Part shown: positions 29,601 to 39,833 of the stretch, piece after piece | Layout: each line of letters opens with the position of its first letter | How positions within the stretch are numbered: the first letter of the stretch is position 1 | Assembly (NCBI GenBank): GCA_009602735.1 | Contig: WELA01013852.1 | Coordinates: forward strand, 54,639-100,790 | Direction: 5' to 3' | Source of the DNA: Mesotaenium endlicherianum | Taxonomy: Eukaryota > Streptophyta > Zygnematophyceae > Zygnematales > Mesotaeniaceae | Length of the DNA: 46,152 bases | The notes under the pieces: generated by a model | Told to the model about the DNA's origin: nothing | The model's database searches: none | Seen by the model: only the letters and a program-made list of their open reading frames with translations | Program-made: the position numbers and the translations under genes

Positions 29601-30489
29601 GGAGGCATATTAAACACATCCGTGTACTGAGCAACAATGTTTGCAGCAGTAGGGTGTTCCGGAGGGTGTACCTTTTTCTCAACCACTTCTTCAGGTTGAG
29701 GAGGTACCTCTCTTAGCAGCAGACAGAACATTCTGTCTTCCTTCTGGTTCCAGCTTTTGACGAACTCCATTGCATTCAGCAACTTGCATCCTTCTGGAAG
29801 CCTCTTCTTTTCCTTCATTTGCCATCCACACAGGACAAGAGGAAGAGCACTGGTGGGTGCCAAGTCAGTCTGCCCATCACTGGCTCCTCTCACTTTAACT
29901 GTACCTCTGCTCCAACACACTTCAGCTTGATGTCTATTAAGCCAGGACCTGCCTAGCACGAGATCATAAAAGCCAGTGTTGAGTACCTCAAATGTAAGCG
30001 TTTCAGTTAGAACTGCAATGCCAGAACCTAACTGGACCTCAATAGGCTTGGTTATAACTCCTCCCGGGATACTTGAGGCATCTCCAAGGAATATTTTTCT
30101 ATTCCCTTGGGTGACAGTAGGCAGCCTTAGCCGCTTAACTAAGTCCTTGTGGATAAAAGTATGTGACGCCCCTCCGTCAACAAATGCCCTCACCTTCCTA
30201 CCTGCAATCATGCAATGCAGTAGGATAGGGGGGACTGTCTTTTCCTGACTTTCGCATTGTTCTCCTGACGTAGCAAAGAAATGTTGGACATCAGGTGGAA
30301 CAAGAGCATCCAGAGTGTGCACTCTCTGGACGTCTATATTGCTGATGGTCTCCTTTATCTGGTTGTCAGGCATGCATAGTGAATCCAGTTCAGCAGGACC
30401 CATAATACCTGCTACGAGGGCAGCTAGTGACGACTCACTATCTCTAGCATCCTCACAGTCAGTAGACTGGATTACTGACTGTTGCTGTC
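26687..30489 (-). CDS. pol: Pol polyprotein of element B: protease, RT, RNase H, integrase, chromodomain
   Basis: Read in the -1 frame after gag. Positions are counted from the first Met at 30,403 (1238 residues). Protease: [11 protein letters not shown] at 74-84, DGG instead of the usual [18 protein letters not shown] (D378) and VFLDD (D442, D443). RNase H: D589, E639, D664 and D706. Integrase: zinc-binding H805, H812, C842, C845, then D875, SDRD at 935-938 and E972 in the HPQTDGQTE motif. A chromodomain at about 1178-1230 ([18 protein letters not shown]) marks it as a chromovirus; such domains steer integration towards particular chromatin. No stop or frameshift interrupts it, so it looks functional. 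Confidence 0.95.
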
Positions 30490-30496
30490 TTTTAAA
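30455..30496 (-). promoter_or_regulatory. -1 programmed ribosomal frameshift signal between gag and pol
   Basis: The heptamer T TTA AAA (30,496-30,490) is in the gag frame with the X XXY YYZ layout. After a 7-nt spacer comes a perfect 10-bp stem: ACAGTCAGTA (30,482-30,473) pairs with TACTGACTGT (30,464-30,455) around an 8-nt loop. Gag's TAA overlaps the stem-loop boundary. The pol frame is exactly -1 and open from upstream of the heptamer. Confidence 0.85.
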
Positions 30497-31950
30497 GGCT
30501 GGTCTTTTCTCTCGACCTTAGGCAGGTGCTTGACCGGACACTGTTCTCTGTAGTGGCCTTTCTGCTGACAATGGTAGCAAGTAGATTTTGCTGAGGCTGG
30601 TCTCGGCTTAGTCCTACCACCACCCCTTCCATAGCCACCTCGAGAGGGACCACCTCTACCTCTAGACTGAATAGCATTGTACTCATACTCATATTCATCA
30701 CCCTGATTATCCTCAGCCTGGTCTCCTTCAACTGCATTGTAGGAACCGTGGGGCTTTTTGACAATCTTAGACACCAAAGCGTTACTCTGGCGCTTGTGAT
30801 TGAACTGCTGCTGATCCCAGGCGTCAGCATCCTGGATCAAGTCAGCCAGTTTCTCATACTTTTTCTCAGCAAAATGACCAGAGACCTCGGATTTCAAGCC
30901 ATACCTGAAGTATGCTATCCTATACCGTTCTGGCAAATCAGGCTGCTTCATCATGTTCTCTTGGAACTTTTGAGCAAACTCAGCAACTGAAGTGGTCTGC
31001 TTCAGTGTCAGGGAGATCATCGCATAGATAGCTTTCTCCTGCTGGTTGATGACATCAAACTTCTCATGCAACTTCTCGACAAACTCTACCCACGTAGGGT
31101 CACCGAGTTGCCGAGCCTTACGCTCTTCCTTCCAGTAAAGCCACCAGTCTGCGGCACTGCCTTTCAGTAGCGCACCGGTGTGCCTGACCTTCTCGTAATC
31201 TTGCAGTTCTGGGTAGTTCTCCAGCCACTGCTCAACATCCGCGAGAAACTTGATCAGGTAATATTTTCTGTTTCCCTCAGGATCATAGTCCTGGGGAGGT
31301 TTCGGCTTGGGCTTACTAGGCCCTCGGCCACCACCACTAGTGGTGTGAGACCCCAGTTGGTCTCTGTCCCGGAGTAGGGACATTATGATTCTTTTGTCCT
31401 CCTGCTGGGACTGATACATGGTCGCCATTTGCGACTGCATCTGAACGAACAATGCTCCCAAGTCTACATTTTGGGGTGGTAGATTAGCAAATGCAGCAGC
31501 AGCATTGGCATCTACTCGCTGAGTAGTGTCCTCAACAATCCCTCTTGCTCCTGCAGCAGCAATTCCTGCCGCATTCAGCCGGTCACGTATTTGACCTAGG
31601 GGTACATTGAGTTGTACGGCAGGAGGTGGGTTCAGAACATTGGCCCTTGATGCCATAAGTTCTTCAACAGTGCGCTCGTCAGCTGGCTGTCCTTCCCTCC
31701 TTTGTATATCTTCAGCGGCCTTTGCTACTTGTTCAGCTTCTAGTCTGGCTATCTCCTCCTCAGCTTGCTGAGCTGCGACTGAGGCAATAGCAGCTGCCTC
31801 ATCTGCTGCCTCCCTAGCTGCAGTATCCGCTACTGCTTCCGAATAGGTACGGTTTCCCGCTACATGGCTTTCCGCCTGGTTTTCGACATTCTCGTTATCC
31901 TGGTTCTCCATGTCTCGGGAGTTGCTAGTTTGAGACCTTGTCCTTACCAT
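30472..31950 (-). CDS. gag: Gag polyprotein of element B
   Basis: 492 residues beginning [10 protein letters not shown], with the ATG 35 bp inside the LTR. The N-terminal 120 residues are acidic and Ala/Glu-rich. Next is a retrotransposon-gag capsid region ([20 protein letters not shown], then [14 protein letters not shown], and [18 protein letters not shown]). An RGG-like [15 protein letters not shown] stretch precedes a single CCHC zinc knuckle at residues 458-471 ([14 protein letters not shown]). Gag assembles the cytoplasmic particle and binds the RNA. It ends in TAA inside the frameshift hairpin and overlaps the pol frame. The start codon overlaps a GTAAGG splice-donor-like sequence. Confidence 0.95.
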   Translation of the reverse strand: MVRTRSQTSNSRDMENQDNENVENQAESHVAGNRTYSEAVADTAAREAADEAAAIASVAAQQAEEEIARLEAEQVAKAAEDIQRREGQPADERTVEELMASRANVLNPPPAVQLNVPLGQIRDRLNAAGIAAAGARGIVEDTTQRVDANAAAAFANLPPQNVDLGALFVQMQSQMATMYQSQQEDKRIIMSLLRDRDQLGSHTTSGGGRGPSKPKPKPPQDYDPEGNRKYYLIKFLADVEQWLENYPELQDYEKVRHTGALLKGSAADWWLYWKEERKARQLGDPTWVEFVEKLHEKFDVINQQEKAIYAMISLTLKQTTSVAEFAQKFQENMMKQPDLPERYRIAYFRYGLKSEVSGHFAEKKYEKLADLIQDADAWDQQQFNHKRQSNALVSKIVKKPHGSYNAVEGDQAEDNQGDEYEYEYNAIQSRGRGGPSRGGYGRGGGRTKPRPASAKSTCYHCQQKGHYREQCPVKHLPKVERKDQPLKDSNSQ

Positions 31951-31971
31951 ACAAAGAAGACTGTGATAACT

Positions 31972-31983
31972 GCTCCGATACCA
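31972..31983 (-). promoter_or_regulatory. Primer binding site of element B (initiator Met tRNA)
   Basis: TGGTATCGGAGC lies one base inside the 5' LTR and differs at one position from the common plant-type iMet PBS TGGTATCAGAGC. It primes minus-strand DNA synthesis. Confidence 0.85.
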
Positions 31984-31984
31984 C

Positions 31985-32729
31985 TGAAATGAATCGACTT
32001 ACCAAATAGGCGATTAACAATTAATAAAGATCTTTATATCAGCAAGTAATCTTTATGGTATTTCCGTTAACTCGTTAAACGGCAAAGGACAATACACTAG
32101 CAGGGAATAATACTCGTAAGTCAAATGCGAGTAAACTAGCATCAATAATGCAAATCAGTAAACTCATACATAAGCAAGGTTAGAAGACAGTGCGTATCAA
32201 TGGCTTCTCGCCTTGGATTCAGATCTCTCTCAGTAAGCTGTACAAGAGAGTTGGCCTCGTTTCCGAATGCCGAACTCGAGAGCAATGCCTAGCATATGTA
32301 CATGGAATGAGTTTACTGTTCAACGGTCAGTGCGATGGCACCGCCTACCCGGGAGTTAACCACGTTGGTAGGACCTCGGTTAACCAAATCCACCGCCATC
32401 TCCCATCATCCCGAATAGCCATCCATCATGGGGATGTCATCTGGCCATTCATCTAGCAGGTGGTACTTAGATGCATATCAAGGCAGTTCGCTGCTACCGA
32501 GCACGGAAGTCAGCTGGCTGTCAAAGAATGTGTCAGCAAGCTGACTTAAGTTGACTTCAGCCTGCTGCTTTTGGCCGAGTCATTAAACTGATAATTATGT
32601 AAAGTCCAGCAGACTGATTATTATCTAAAGTTCAGCAGACTGACTACCAACTAAAGTTCAGCAGGCTTAACTACATTAACTATTATATTTAGATGAATAT
32701 TATATCTACTAATATACTGATTCATTACA
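31985..32729 (-). repeat. 5' LTR of element B
   Basis: 745 bp, next to the PBS. In element sense it starts TGTAATGAATCAG and ends TTCATTTCA. It matches the 3' LTR at 736 of 745 positions. Confidence 0.95.
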
Positions 32730-32734
32730 TTTTG
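32730..32734. other. Target-site duplication TTTTG, right
   Basis: This is the second copy of the 5-bp duplication flanking element B. Confidence 0.9.
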
Positions 32735-33691
32735 GGTAACTGTAACGCCTTTCAATATACCTCCTAAATTCTAAATTGGGTTGGTAAACTGCGTCCTCTC
32801 CATGTGGGGGCACATTGTGCTTGACTTTTTGAGAGCCTCTTAAGAATTTTGAGCTTAAGAAATAAAAGTGTTCAAAAGGTAGTCAAGAATTTTGTTTCTC
32901 AAGAACCCATTCTCAAGCAATTTGCGGCTGCTTGAGAGCCAAATAAAAATCTGCAAGCACCAGCTGAAACTGTCCTCCGACCCTGGAGCGTGTGCAGTAC
33001 TTTGTTGTTGTCAGTTAGGCGCCCCTCACGTAGCCCTTGTGAGGGGGAAATTAATTAGGGCCCTCGCTCGCATGTGCGCTGGCCGGTACGCGTTCGAAAT
33101 TGCTTGTCTACGACGCGAAAGCGTTTTTCGTGGTGATTCTTTTTCTTCACGGGCCGCCCTTTCGCGACCGCCATAAATTATTCTCATTTGCTTAGACATT
33201 GCGCCTTTAAGGCGCTATTCGTGAACGGCCATGGCAAGAAAAAGCGAGGCAAAACCTCGCCTGGGCCGCGAGTTAGCTCGTCATGGCGTCGTGGGAGAGG
33301 GCGCTCTCCCTCGTTAGATAGGTTGATGGGGTCTAAAGCTTGGGAGCTCACGTTGGTGGGCAGCCGTGGCCGCTCGTCGTTGCAGGCGGCCATGGCCGCC
33401 TGCTTGTTATGAGGGTGCTCGTAAGTGCGGTAGTTTGTTGTCGTCAGTAAGAGAGGGTGGGAGAGAGAGGGTGGGAAGAGGAGGGAGAAGGCATGGTGGA
33501 GGGAGGTTTGGTGGTTAGCGTCAAAGTGGAGCGTGGACAGTATTCACGCTGATTTGACGGTTGTTTTGTCGCAATCGTTAGGAGGACCTTTGGGAGGGGA
33601 AATTTGTCGTTCCCCTCAAACTTCGATATTAGAATATGTAGTAATTTGGGATGAATAGATATTCACCATCGATTGGCGCAAATTAGACAGA
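32735..33691. other. Sequence between elements B and C, no gene seen
   Basis: AT-rich start, then a GC-richer patch (33,040-33,420) with short open frames but no family similarity. This is the continuation of the site into which element B inserted. Confidence 0.5.
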
Positions 33692-33696
33692 CATAT
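33692..33696. other. Target-site duplication CATAT, left
   Basis: CATAT precedes the left LTR and recurs at 39,829-39,833. The uninterrupted site (GACAGACATATACAG) exists in inverted orientation near 42,110. Confidence 0.9.
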
Positions 33697-34441
33697 TGAA
33701 AGGGACAAAATGCCCTAGTAGAAGCGTAGTGACTCACGAGGAGAAGAACTAATTGCAATCATACTAAAGAGTGCAGCAGCGTTCCACTAGGAAAGCTTAG
33801 GAAAATTACTTGAAATTTTGGCTAGCAAGAAACTGCTTACAAATGGTGTAGGACAAAAGGCCTTGTCATTACAAACCCGTAGAAATTTACAGAAGTGAAA
33901 ATTGATAAGACACAAAGAAGTTATGCCTATTTATAATTTTCTGCCTAAGTTGCTCCTCTCTAGGAGGAAGCTACGGATTTTCCTAAGTGTTCGTCAAATC
34001 GTCCCTTCCAAAATATTCGTGAGTAAGCCAGATCGGTCTCATGTGACGTGGCGGGCCGATTTGACGTCCACATGCATGCATCGAAATATCTAGAATATAC
34101 TAATTTAGACGCGCTAGGCTAAATCAAAACTTCTAGGTAAATCGACCTAGTCGGCACTCCGCGTCAGCCAAAATTACGTGAAGGTTCGAATTCACTCTAA
34201 CGGCCCAGATCGCTTGACGCTGTCGGTCAATCCGACGGTCGCGCTCACCGCGAATTAAAGACAGTCGTCAACCGACCTCAAAACTAATTAAACTTTGGAT
34301 ATCCATAACTCTCTCAATATTTGACTAAATTTGATGAACTTTATATCAAAATGACCACAAAAATGCACTCTACACTACTATATAATCAAAACATGCTTAC
34401 ATGAAACTCAAAAATGCACTTTATAAACCTATGACCTTACA
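33697..34441 (-). repeat. 3' LTR of element C
   Basis: 745 bp beside the polypurine tract (CTTGAGGAGGGGGATGA in element sense, ending at 34,442). It ends TTTCA at the CATAT duplication. Confidence 0.9.
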
Positions 34442-34454
34442 TCATCCCCCTCCT

Positions 34455-37400
34455 CAAGATGCGACGTCCTCGACGCATTCTGCAGATAACGTCTCAACTT
34501 ACTCTTACGAAAAGTCAAATTGGCCTCCGGCTCCCAAGTGGTGTCGTCTGCATGGTAGCCTTTCCACTTGACCAGATACTCTTGGAAAAATTGTTGACCT
34601 CGCTTGACTCGTCAATCGCCGACAATCGCCTCCACTTCATACTCCAATACATCATCGATCTCGACCGGTGGTGGCGGTGTAGGTAGTCGTCCTGGATGTC
34701 CTTTATTTGGGTCATCGTATGGCCGCAAACAACTGACATGGAACACATCATGGATACGCCAGCCTGAAGGAAGTTCCAACTTGTAGGTCACTAGATTAAC
34801 CTGCTTGAGCACCACAAAAGAACCTGTAAACCGTGCCCGCAGTTTCCTCTTGCCTGTAAAAGGTAGGTTCTCTGTTGACAAGAGTATTTTGTTGCCCACA
34901 TGGAATGTTACTTCCGTCCTGTGCTTGTTAGCATGCTTGACCTGCTCCTCTTGTGCCTTCCAAATACACGTCTTCGCCATGTCCCAAGTCGTCGCCATCT
35001 GCTCCATAATGCTTGTGTAGTAAGAACGTGAGTCTTCTTGGCCTTCTCCAACAAGATGTTCCTTGGATGATATACTTTTCTCCCATAAACCATAGCGAAT
35101 AGTGCCTGCTTCGTCGATCCCTGCATGCTGTTGTTGTAGGCAAACTCCAACCCTGACAGCTTCCTGTCCCACTCTGAAGGGTCCTCCATAGTGAAACTCC
35201 TGAGCACCTCTTGCAAAGTTCTGTTGAGCCTCTCACTCTGCTCGTTCGTTTGAGGATGATAGGAAGTGCTCATACTCAGCTTGGTCCCCATCATAGTAAA
35301 CAATGACCGCCAAAAGTTGCTGGTAAGCCTTGGATCCCGATCTCAAACGATCACCTTCGGCAACCCATGTAGCCTGAAAATATGATCAAAGAATAGCCGT
35401 GCCACATCTGCTGCCGTACAAGTCTCCTTCATGGGAATGAAGTGTGCCATCTTGCTGAGTCTATCAGACACAACCCACACTGCATCGTGTCCTTGACCAC
35501 TTACAGGTAAAGATGTGATGAAGTTCATAGCAATCTGCTCCCAAGGATACTCTGGAATAGGCAGGGGCTGCAATGTACCTCCCTTCTTTTGATTTGGTGT
35601 CTTGTTTCTCTGGCACGCATTGCAACTCCTAATCCACTCCTTCATGTCCTTGTCCATATTTCTCCAATAGCACTCCCGCTTCAGCGCGCTTGCCGTCTTC
35701 TCGCTTCCAAAGTGTCCAGCATATAAGCAATCATGATGCTCCGCAAGTAGTAAGTCTCGTAGCTCCTTGATGTCAGGTACCACCACTCTCTTGTAATCAC
35801 CATAATACCATATGCTGTCCTTCTTCTGCATACTCAAGTTGGACGCAGATGCTCCACCATCAGCAAAATCTAGATCCTCCTCATAACCTCTCTGAAGCTT
35901 CTCCTTGAAGTCCATACTCTCCTTGATGACTGAGACAGCTGCAAGGTCACACCTCCTGGATAAAGCGTCTGCAGGGTTGATCTTCCCAGGTAAGTACTCA
36001 ATCTTGTGGTTGAATTGTTGCAGAAATTCCATCCACCTTGCCTGTCTTGGTATCAACGTTGGCTGCGTCATTAACTTCTCCAAGCTCTTGTGGTCGGTCT
36101 TGATGATCACCTTCCGGCCGTCCACATACCATCGCCAAATCCTCAAAGCCTGGATAATAGCCAACATCTCCCGCTCGTGTGCTGCATAATTCTGCTTTGC
36201 AAGACTCAACTTCCTGCTCTCATATGCCACAGGTCGTAATCCCTTGCCTTGGTCCTGGAGAAGAATGGCTCCCACTGCGAAGTTTGATGCGTCCGTGATG
36301 ATGGTGAAAGGAAGCTCTGGACTGGCAATTGCCAACACTGGTGCCTGTATCAACAGTTCCTTAATCTTCTCAAAAGCTTGCTGCTCCTTGTCACTTCATA
36401 GCCACTCCTCCTGCTTCTTCAACATGTCCGTGAGCGGTGCACACATCTTGGCAAATTCTTCAATGAAACGTCGATAATAATTTGCCATGCCGAGGAAACT
36501 CCTGAGTTGATGAATATCAGCAGGTACCGGCCAATCTCTAACTGCTTGCACCTTATTCTGCTCCACCTTGACTCCTTCAGCTCCCATTATGTGCCCAAGA
36601 AACTCAACCTCCTTGAGACAGAAGTCGCACTTGCTCATCTTCCCATATTCCTCAAGACCTCCAACACCTTCCCTAGATGCTCCACATGCTCTTCCAAGGT
36701 CTTCAAATAGATCAGGATGTCGTCCAAAAGTACCACCACAAACTGGTCCAAGTAGGGTCTGAAGATACTATTCATGAGTCCCATAAATGTAGCAGGTGCA
36801 TTAGTCAATCCAAAAGGCATGACTGTGAACTCGAATAACCCATAACGAGTCTTGAAAGCAGTCTTTTGAACATCTCCTTCCGCAATTCGTACCTGGTGAT
36901 AGCCACTCCTCAAATCAATCTTCGAGAAATACTTTGCCCCAACAAGCCAGTCAATCAACTCGTCCACTCGTGGAAGTGGGTACCTGTTCTTGATGGTGAT
37001 CTTGTTCAGCGCCCGGTAGTCGACTCACATCCTCATAGTCCCATCCTTCTTCTTCACAAATAAGACTAGCGCTGCAAATGGAGACTCGCTCGGTCGGATG
37101 AATCGCTTCTCGAAGAACTCTGTCTGCTGCTTCTTCAACTCATCCAACTCCGCAAACGTTTGTTGATAGGCGGGTCTCACTGGTGACTTGCTCCCTGGTT
37201 CCAACTCAGTCTTGTGCTCCATAGCTCTCTGTGGAGGTAATCTTGCAGGTAGCTCCTCAGGAGAAACGCACTTGAATTCCTCCAACAGCACCTTAATTTG
37301 GGCAGGCATCTCAGCAGGCATATTCTCTTAAGCAGTTGGGCTCTGCTCCTTCTGAGCAAGGGGATCAGACAACACTACTTGCTCCTCCGGCGATGTACAT

Positions 37401-38247
37401 TTGCCCAGGCTGTTAGGATTCACGCTTGCTCCATTTGATGACCTGGGCAGGGCCATCGAAACAAGGTACATCTTCTTCACCTGATTCGCCTTGCATAGTT
37501 TCTTAACTTGCAGGCTCGACAGAAGACAGTTAACTGTGGTCGTATCTACCTCCACCTGTATCACTGTCTCCATTCGACCATCACGCCCTTAGACCTTCAC
37601 TTCTCCTGTGCTCAGTGCACTTGAAGGTTGGCTTTCCTCAGCCATGGTCGGCCCAATATCACCTCATGGCGACCCAACTCTGCCTGCTCCATAACTTTCT
37701 TACTCCGGTGCCCCGCTACTTCCACGTGAATAGCTTCCGTAGGTGCACCACACTCGAGTCTCTGCCCATTCGCCAAAATTGCCTCCTTAGGCTCATAGTT
37801 CTTCTGCAGAGGAATTCGCCACTCTTTCACCAGCTTCTTGTGCACAAAGTTTGCACTTGCGCCACTGTCGACCATACACTTCGCCTTGTTGCCGTCGACT
37901 ACTCTTTCCACGATGATAGGCTTGTCAACATCTCGTCCTTTGCTTCTCGGCAGGCTCCTTGGGATAACCTCCTTGTGAGTTCTTGTCTTCACGCCAATAG
38001 ACACCCCAGAACGACTGACTGGCGTCCTCCTTTTTCCTGCTGTTGAGGTTGCTTCGCCTTCACATGACAGTCTCGAGCCAGATGTCCAAGTTTGCCACAA
38101 TAATAGCAGGGCCCTCTCGGCTTCAAATTCTGCTGCCTGCGTTGGTACTGAACAAGTCCCAACTCTATAGGTAGTGGACCTTGAACACTCGTGCTTGGCG
38201 CTTGAGAACCAAACTGTCGATGTCCTCCAAAGTTGTGGCTGCCCCAC
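34455..38247 (-). pseudogene. pol: Pol of element C, broken by several stops
   Basis: Order and breaks: protease (CMVDSGASANFV near 37,870) to a stop at 37,612; linker to stops at 37,573 and 37,328; RT start (EELPARLPPQRAMEHKTEL) to a TGA in place of the Cys of RMCVDYRA at 37,025; RT palm ([24 protein letters not shown]) to 36,635; thumb (FLGHIMGAEGVKVEQNK, FLGMANYYRRF) to a TGA at 36,396; RNase H and integrase zinc finger and first Asp (IITDASNFAVGAILLQ, CNACQRNK) to a stop at 35,343; integrase end (HPQTNEQSERLNR), then a frame change; SH3-like part; and chromodomain (EYLVKWKGYHADDTTWEPE) after a stop near 34,612. The catalytic residues are kept but the protein is not expressible as one chain. 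Confidence 0.9.
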
Positions 38248-39047
38248 TGCCTCTGACTATACTCCACAGCGTCGACCCTTGTTGCCAATGCCATTATTTC
38301 TCCAAGACTAATAGGGTCCTTGAGCGCCACTTCCTTGGCCACAATTGGCTTGAGTCCCCTTTTGAACTTGACCATCATCTTCGACTCGTGCATGGATGGA
38401 CATTGAAGCACCAGCTCGTTGAAGCGTGATACATACTCCTGAACGCTTCCTCGATGACGAAGGTGCACTAATAGAGTCCGAGCGGTAGCCTCAGGCGCAA
38501 TTGGTTGAAATTGCCTCTTCAAGCCTTCAAATAGCTGATCAACAGTAGCAGGAACTCCAGACAGCTGCTCTTCTCGCTCATACCAAGCTCTAGCACTCTT
38601 TTGCAGCAAAGTTATGACAAAGGCGACTTGCCTGTCGGGCGTGAGCGCAGAATACTCCATAAACTTCTTCACTCCGAAAATCCATTGATGAACAGGCGGC
38701 GATCCACGCTCTCCAGTTTACACTTCAGGCTTAGGCGCACGCACTCCCGATGCGAGTGGAATAACTGGTTGCACCACTGGGTTAACATGAATTGGTGGTG
38801 CAACAGGTGCAGGTGCCGAACTCGTCGAAGCGGCGTTCCCCATAATAACTTGCACCATTCTCTCCACCTCCGCGCGCATATTTTATTGAAATTGGGTGTA
38901 GACTTCTCCTCCAATTGCGTTTGCCATTTGCCTCACTATCGCCTGCATTTCTTGTTGCTCTCTAGTCATTGTTGGTGCTGCTTGCTGCCTCGCGCGCTCA
39001 ACATGCTCAACATGTTTGCCTCCTCCAGTTGCCGACTGCAACTCCAT
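37989..39047 (-). pseudogene. gag: Gag of element C, with in-frame stops
   Basis: Starts MELQSATGGGKHVEHVE at 39,047. Two in-frame TAA codons interrupt the N-terminal part (after GGEVYTQFQ and after APKPEV). The frame then runs through FMEYSALTPDRQVAFVITLL, the capsid region (FEGLKRQFQP, YVSRFNELVL, FKRGLKP) and one CCHC knuckle (CYYCGKLGHLARDC). It can no longer make full-length Gag. Confidence 0.85.
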
Positions 39048-39070
39048 AACACAATATGCAAACTAGCCCA

Positions 39071-39082
39071 ACTCCGATACCA
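39071..39082 (-). promoter_or_regulatory. Primer binding site of element C (initiator Met tRNA)
   Basis: TGGTATCGGAGT lies two bases inside the 5' LTR, the same primer type as element B. Confidence 0.8.
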
Positions 39083-39084
39083 GA

Positions 39085-39828
39085 TGAAAGGGGCGGAATG
39101 CCCTAGTGGAAGCGTAGTGACTCACGAGGAGAAGAACTAGTTGCAATCATACTAAAGAGTGCAGCGGCGTTCCACTAGGAAAGCTTAGGAAAATTGCTTG
39201 ACATTTTGACTAGCAAGAAACTGCTCACAATTGATGTAGGACCAAAGGCCTTATCATTACAAACCCGTAGAAATTTACATAAGTGAAAATTGATAAGAAA
39301 CAAAGAAGTTATGCCTATTTATAATTTTGTGTCTAAGTGCTCCTCTTTAGGAGGAAGCTACGAATTTTCCAAAGTGTTCGTCAAATCATCCCTTCCAGAA
39401 TATTTTTGAGTAAGCCAGATCAGTCTCATCTGACGTGTTGGGTTAAATTGACGTCCACATACATGCATTGACATTACTAGAAAATTCTATCTTAGACGCG
39501 CTAGGCGAAACCGAAACTTCTAGGTAAATCGACCTAGTCGGCACTCCGCGTCAGCCGAACTTACGTGAAGGTTTGAATTCACTCTAACGATCGAGATCGC
39601 TCGACGCTGTCAGTCAATCCGACGGTCGCGCTCACCGCGAATTAAGGACAGTCGTCAATTGACCTCAAAACTAATTAAACTTCGAAAATCCATAACTCTT
39701 TCAATACTTGACCAAATTCGATGAACTTTATATCAAAATGACAAAAAACATGCACTCTACACTACTATACAATCAAAACATACTTTCATGAAACTAAAAA
39801 ATGCACTTTATAAACCTATGACGTTACA
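39085..39828 (-). repeat. 5' LTR of element C
   Basis: 744 bp beside the PBS, beginning TGTAACGTCATAGG in element sense. It is related along its whole length to 33,697-34,441. Confidence 0.9.
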
Positions 39829-39833
39829 CATAT
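39829..39833. other. Target-site duplication CATAT, right
   Basis: Second copy of the duplication flanking element C. Confidence 0.9.

Larger units (their letters stand above)
23885..32729 (-). mobile_element. Intact Ty3/gypsy chromovirus LTR retrotransposon (element B), 8.8 kb
   Basis: A complete element: two 745-bp LTRs with TG...CA ends, target duplication TTTTG on both sides, an initiator-Met tRNA PBS and a polypurine tract. The coding order on the minus strand is gag, pol (-1 frame) and an extra ORF. The LTRs differ at only 9 of 745 positions with no indel, and gag and pol are open throughout, so insertion was recent on an evolutionary scale. It landed just past the broken RNase H of element A. 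Confidence 0.95.
33697..39828 (-). mobile_element. Decayed Ty3/gypsy chromovirus LTR retrotransposon (element C), 6.1 kb
   Basis: Two LTRs of 745 and 744 bp with TG...CA ends and target duplication CATAT. An initiator-Met PBS and a polypurine tract are present. The LTRs differ at roughly 8% of the first 165 positions, and gag and pol carry several stops, so it is much older than element B. It encodes gag, protease, RT, RNase H, integrase and chromodomain, and has no extra ORF. Confidence 0.95.
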
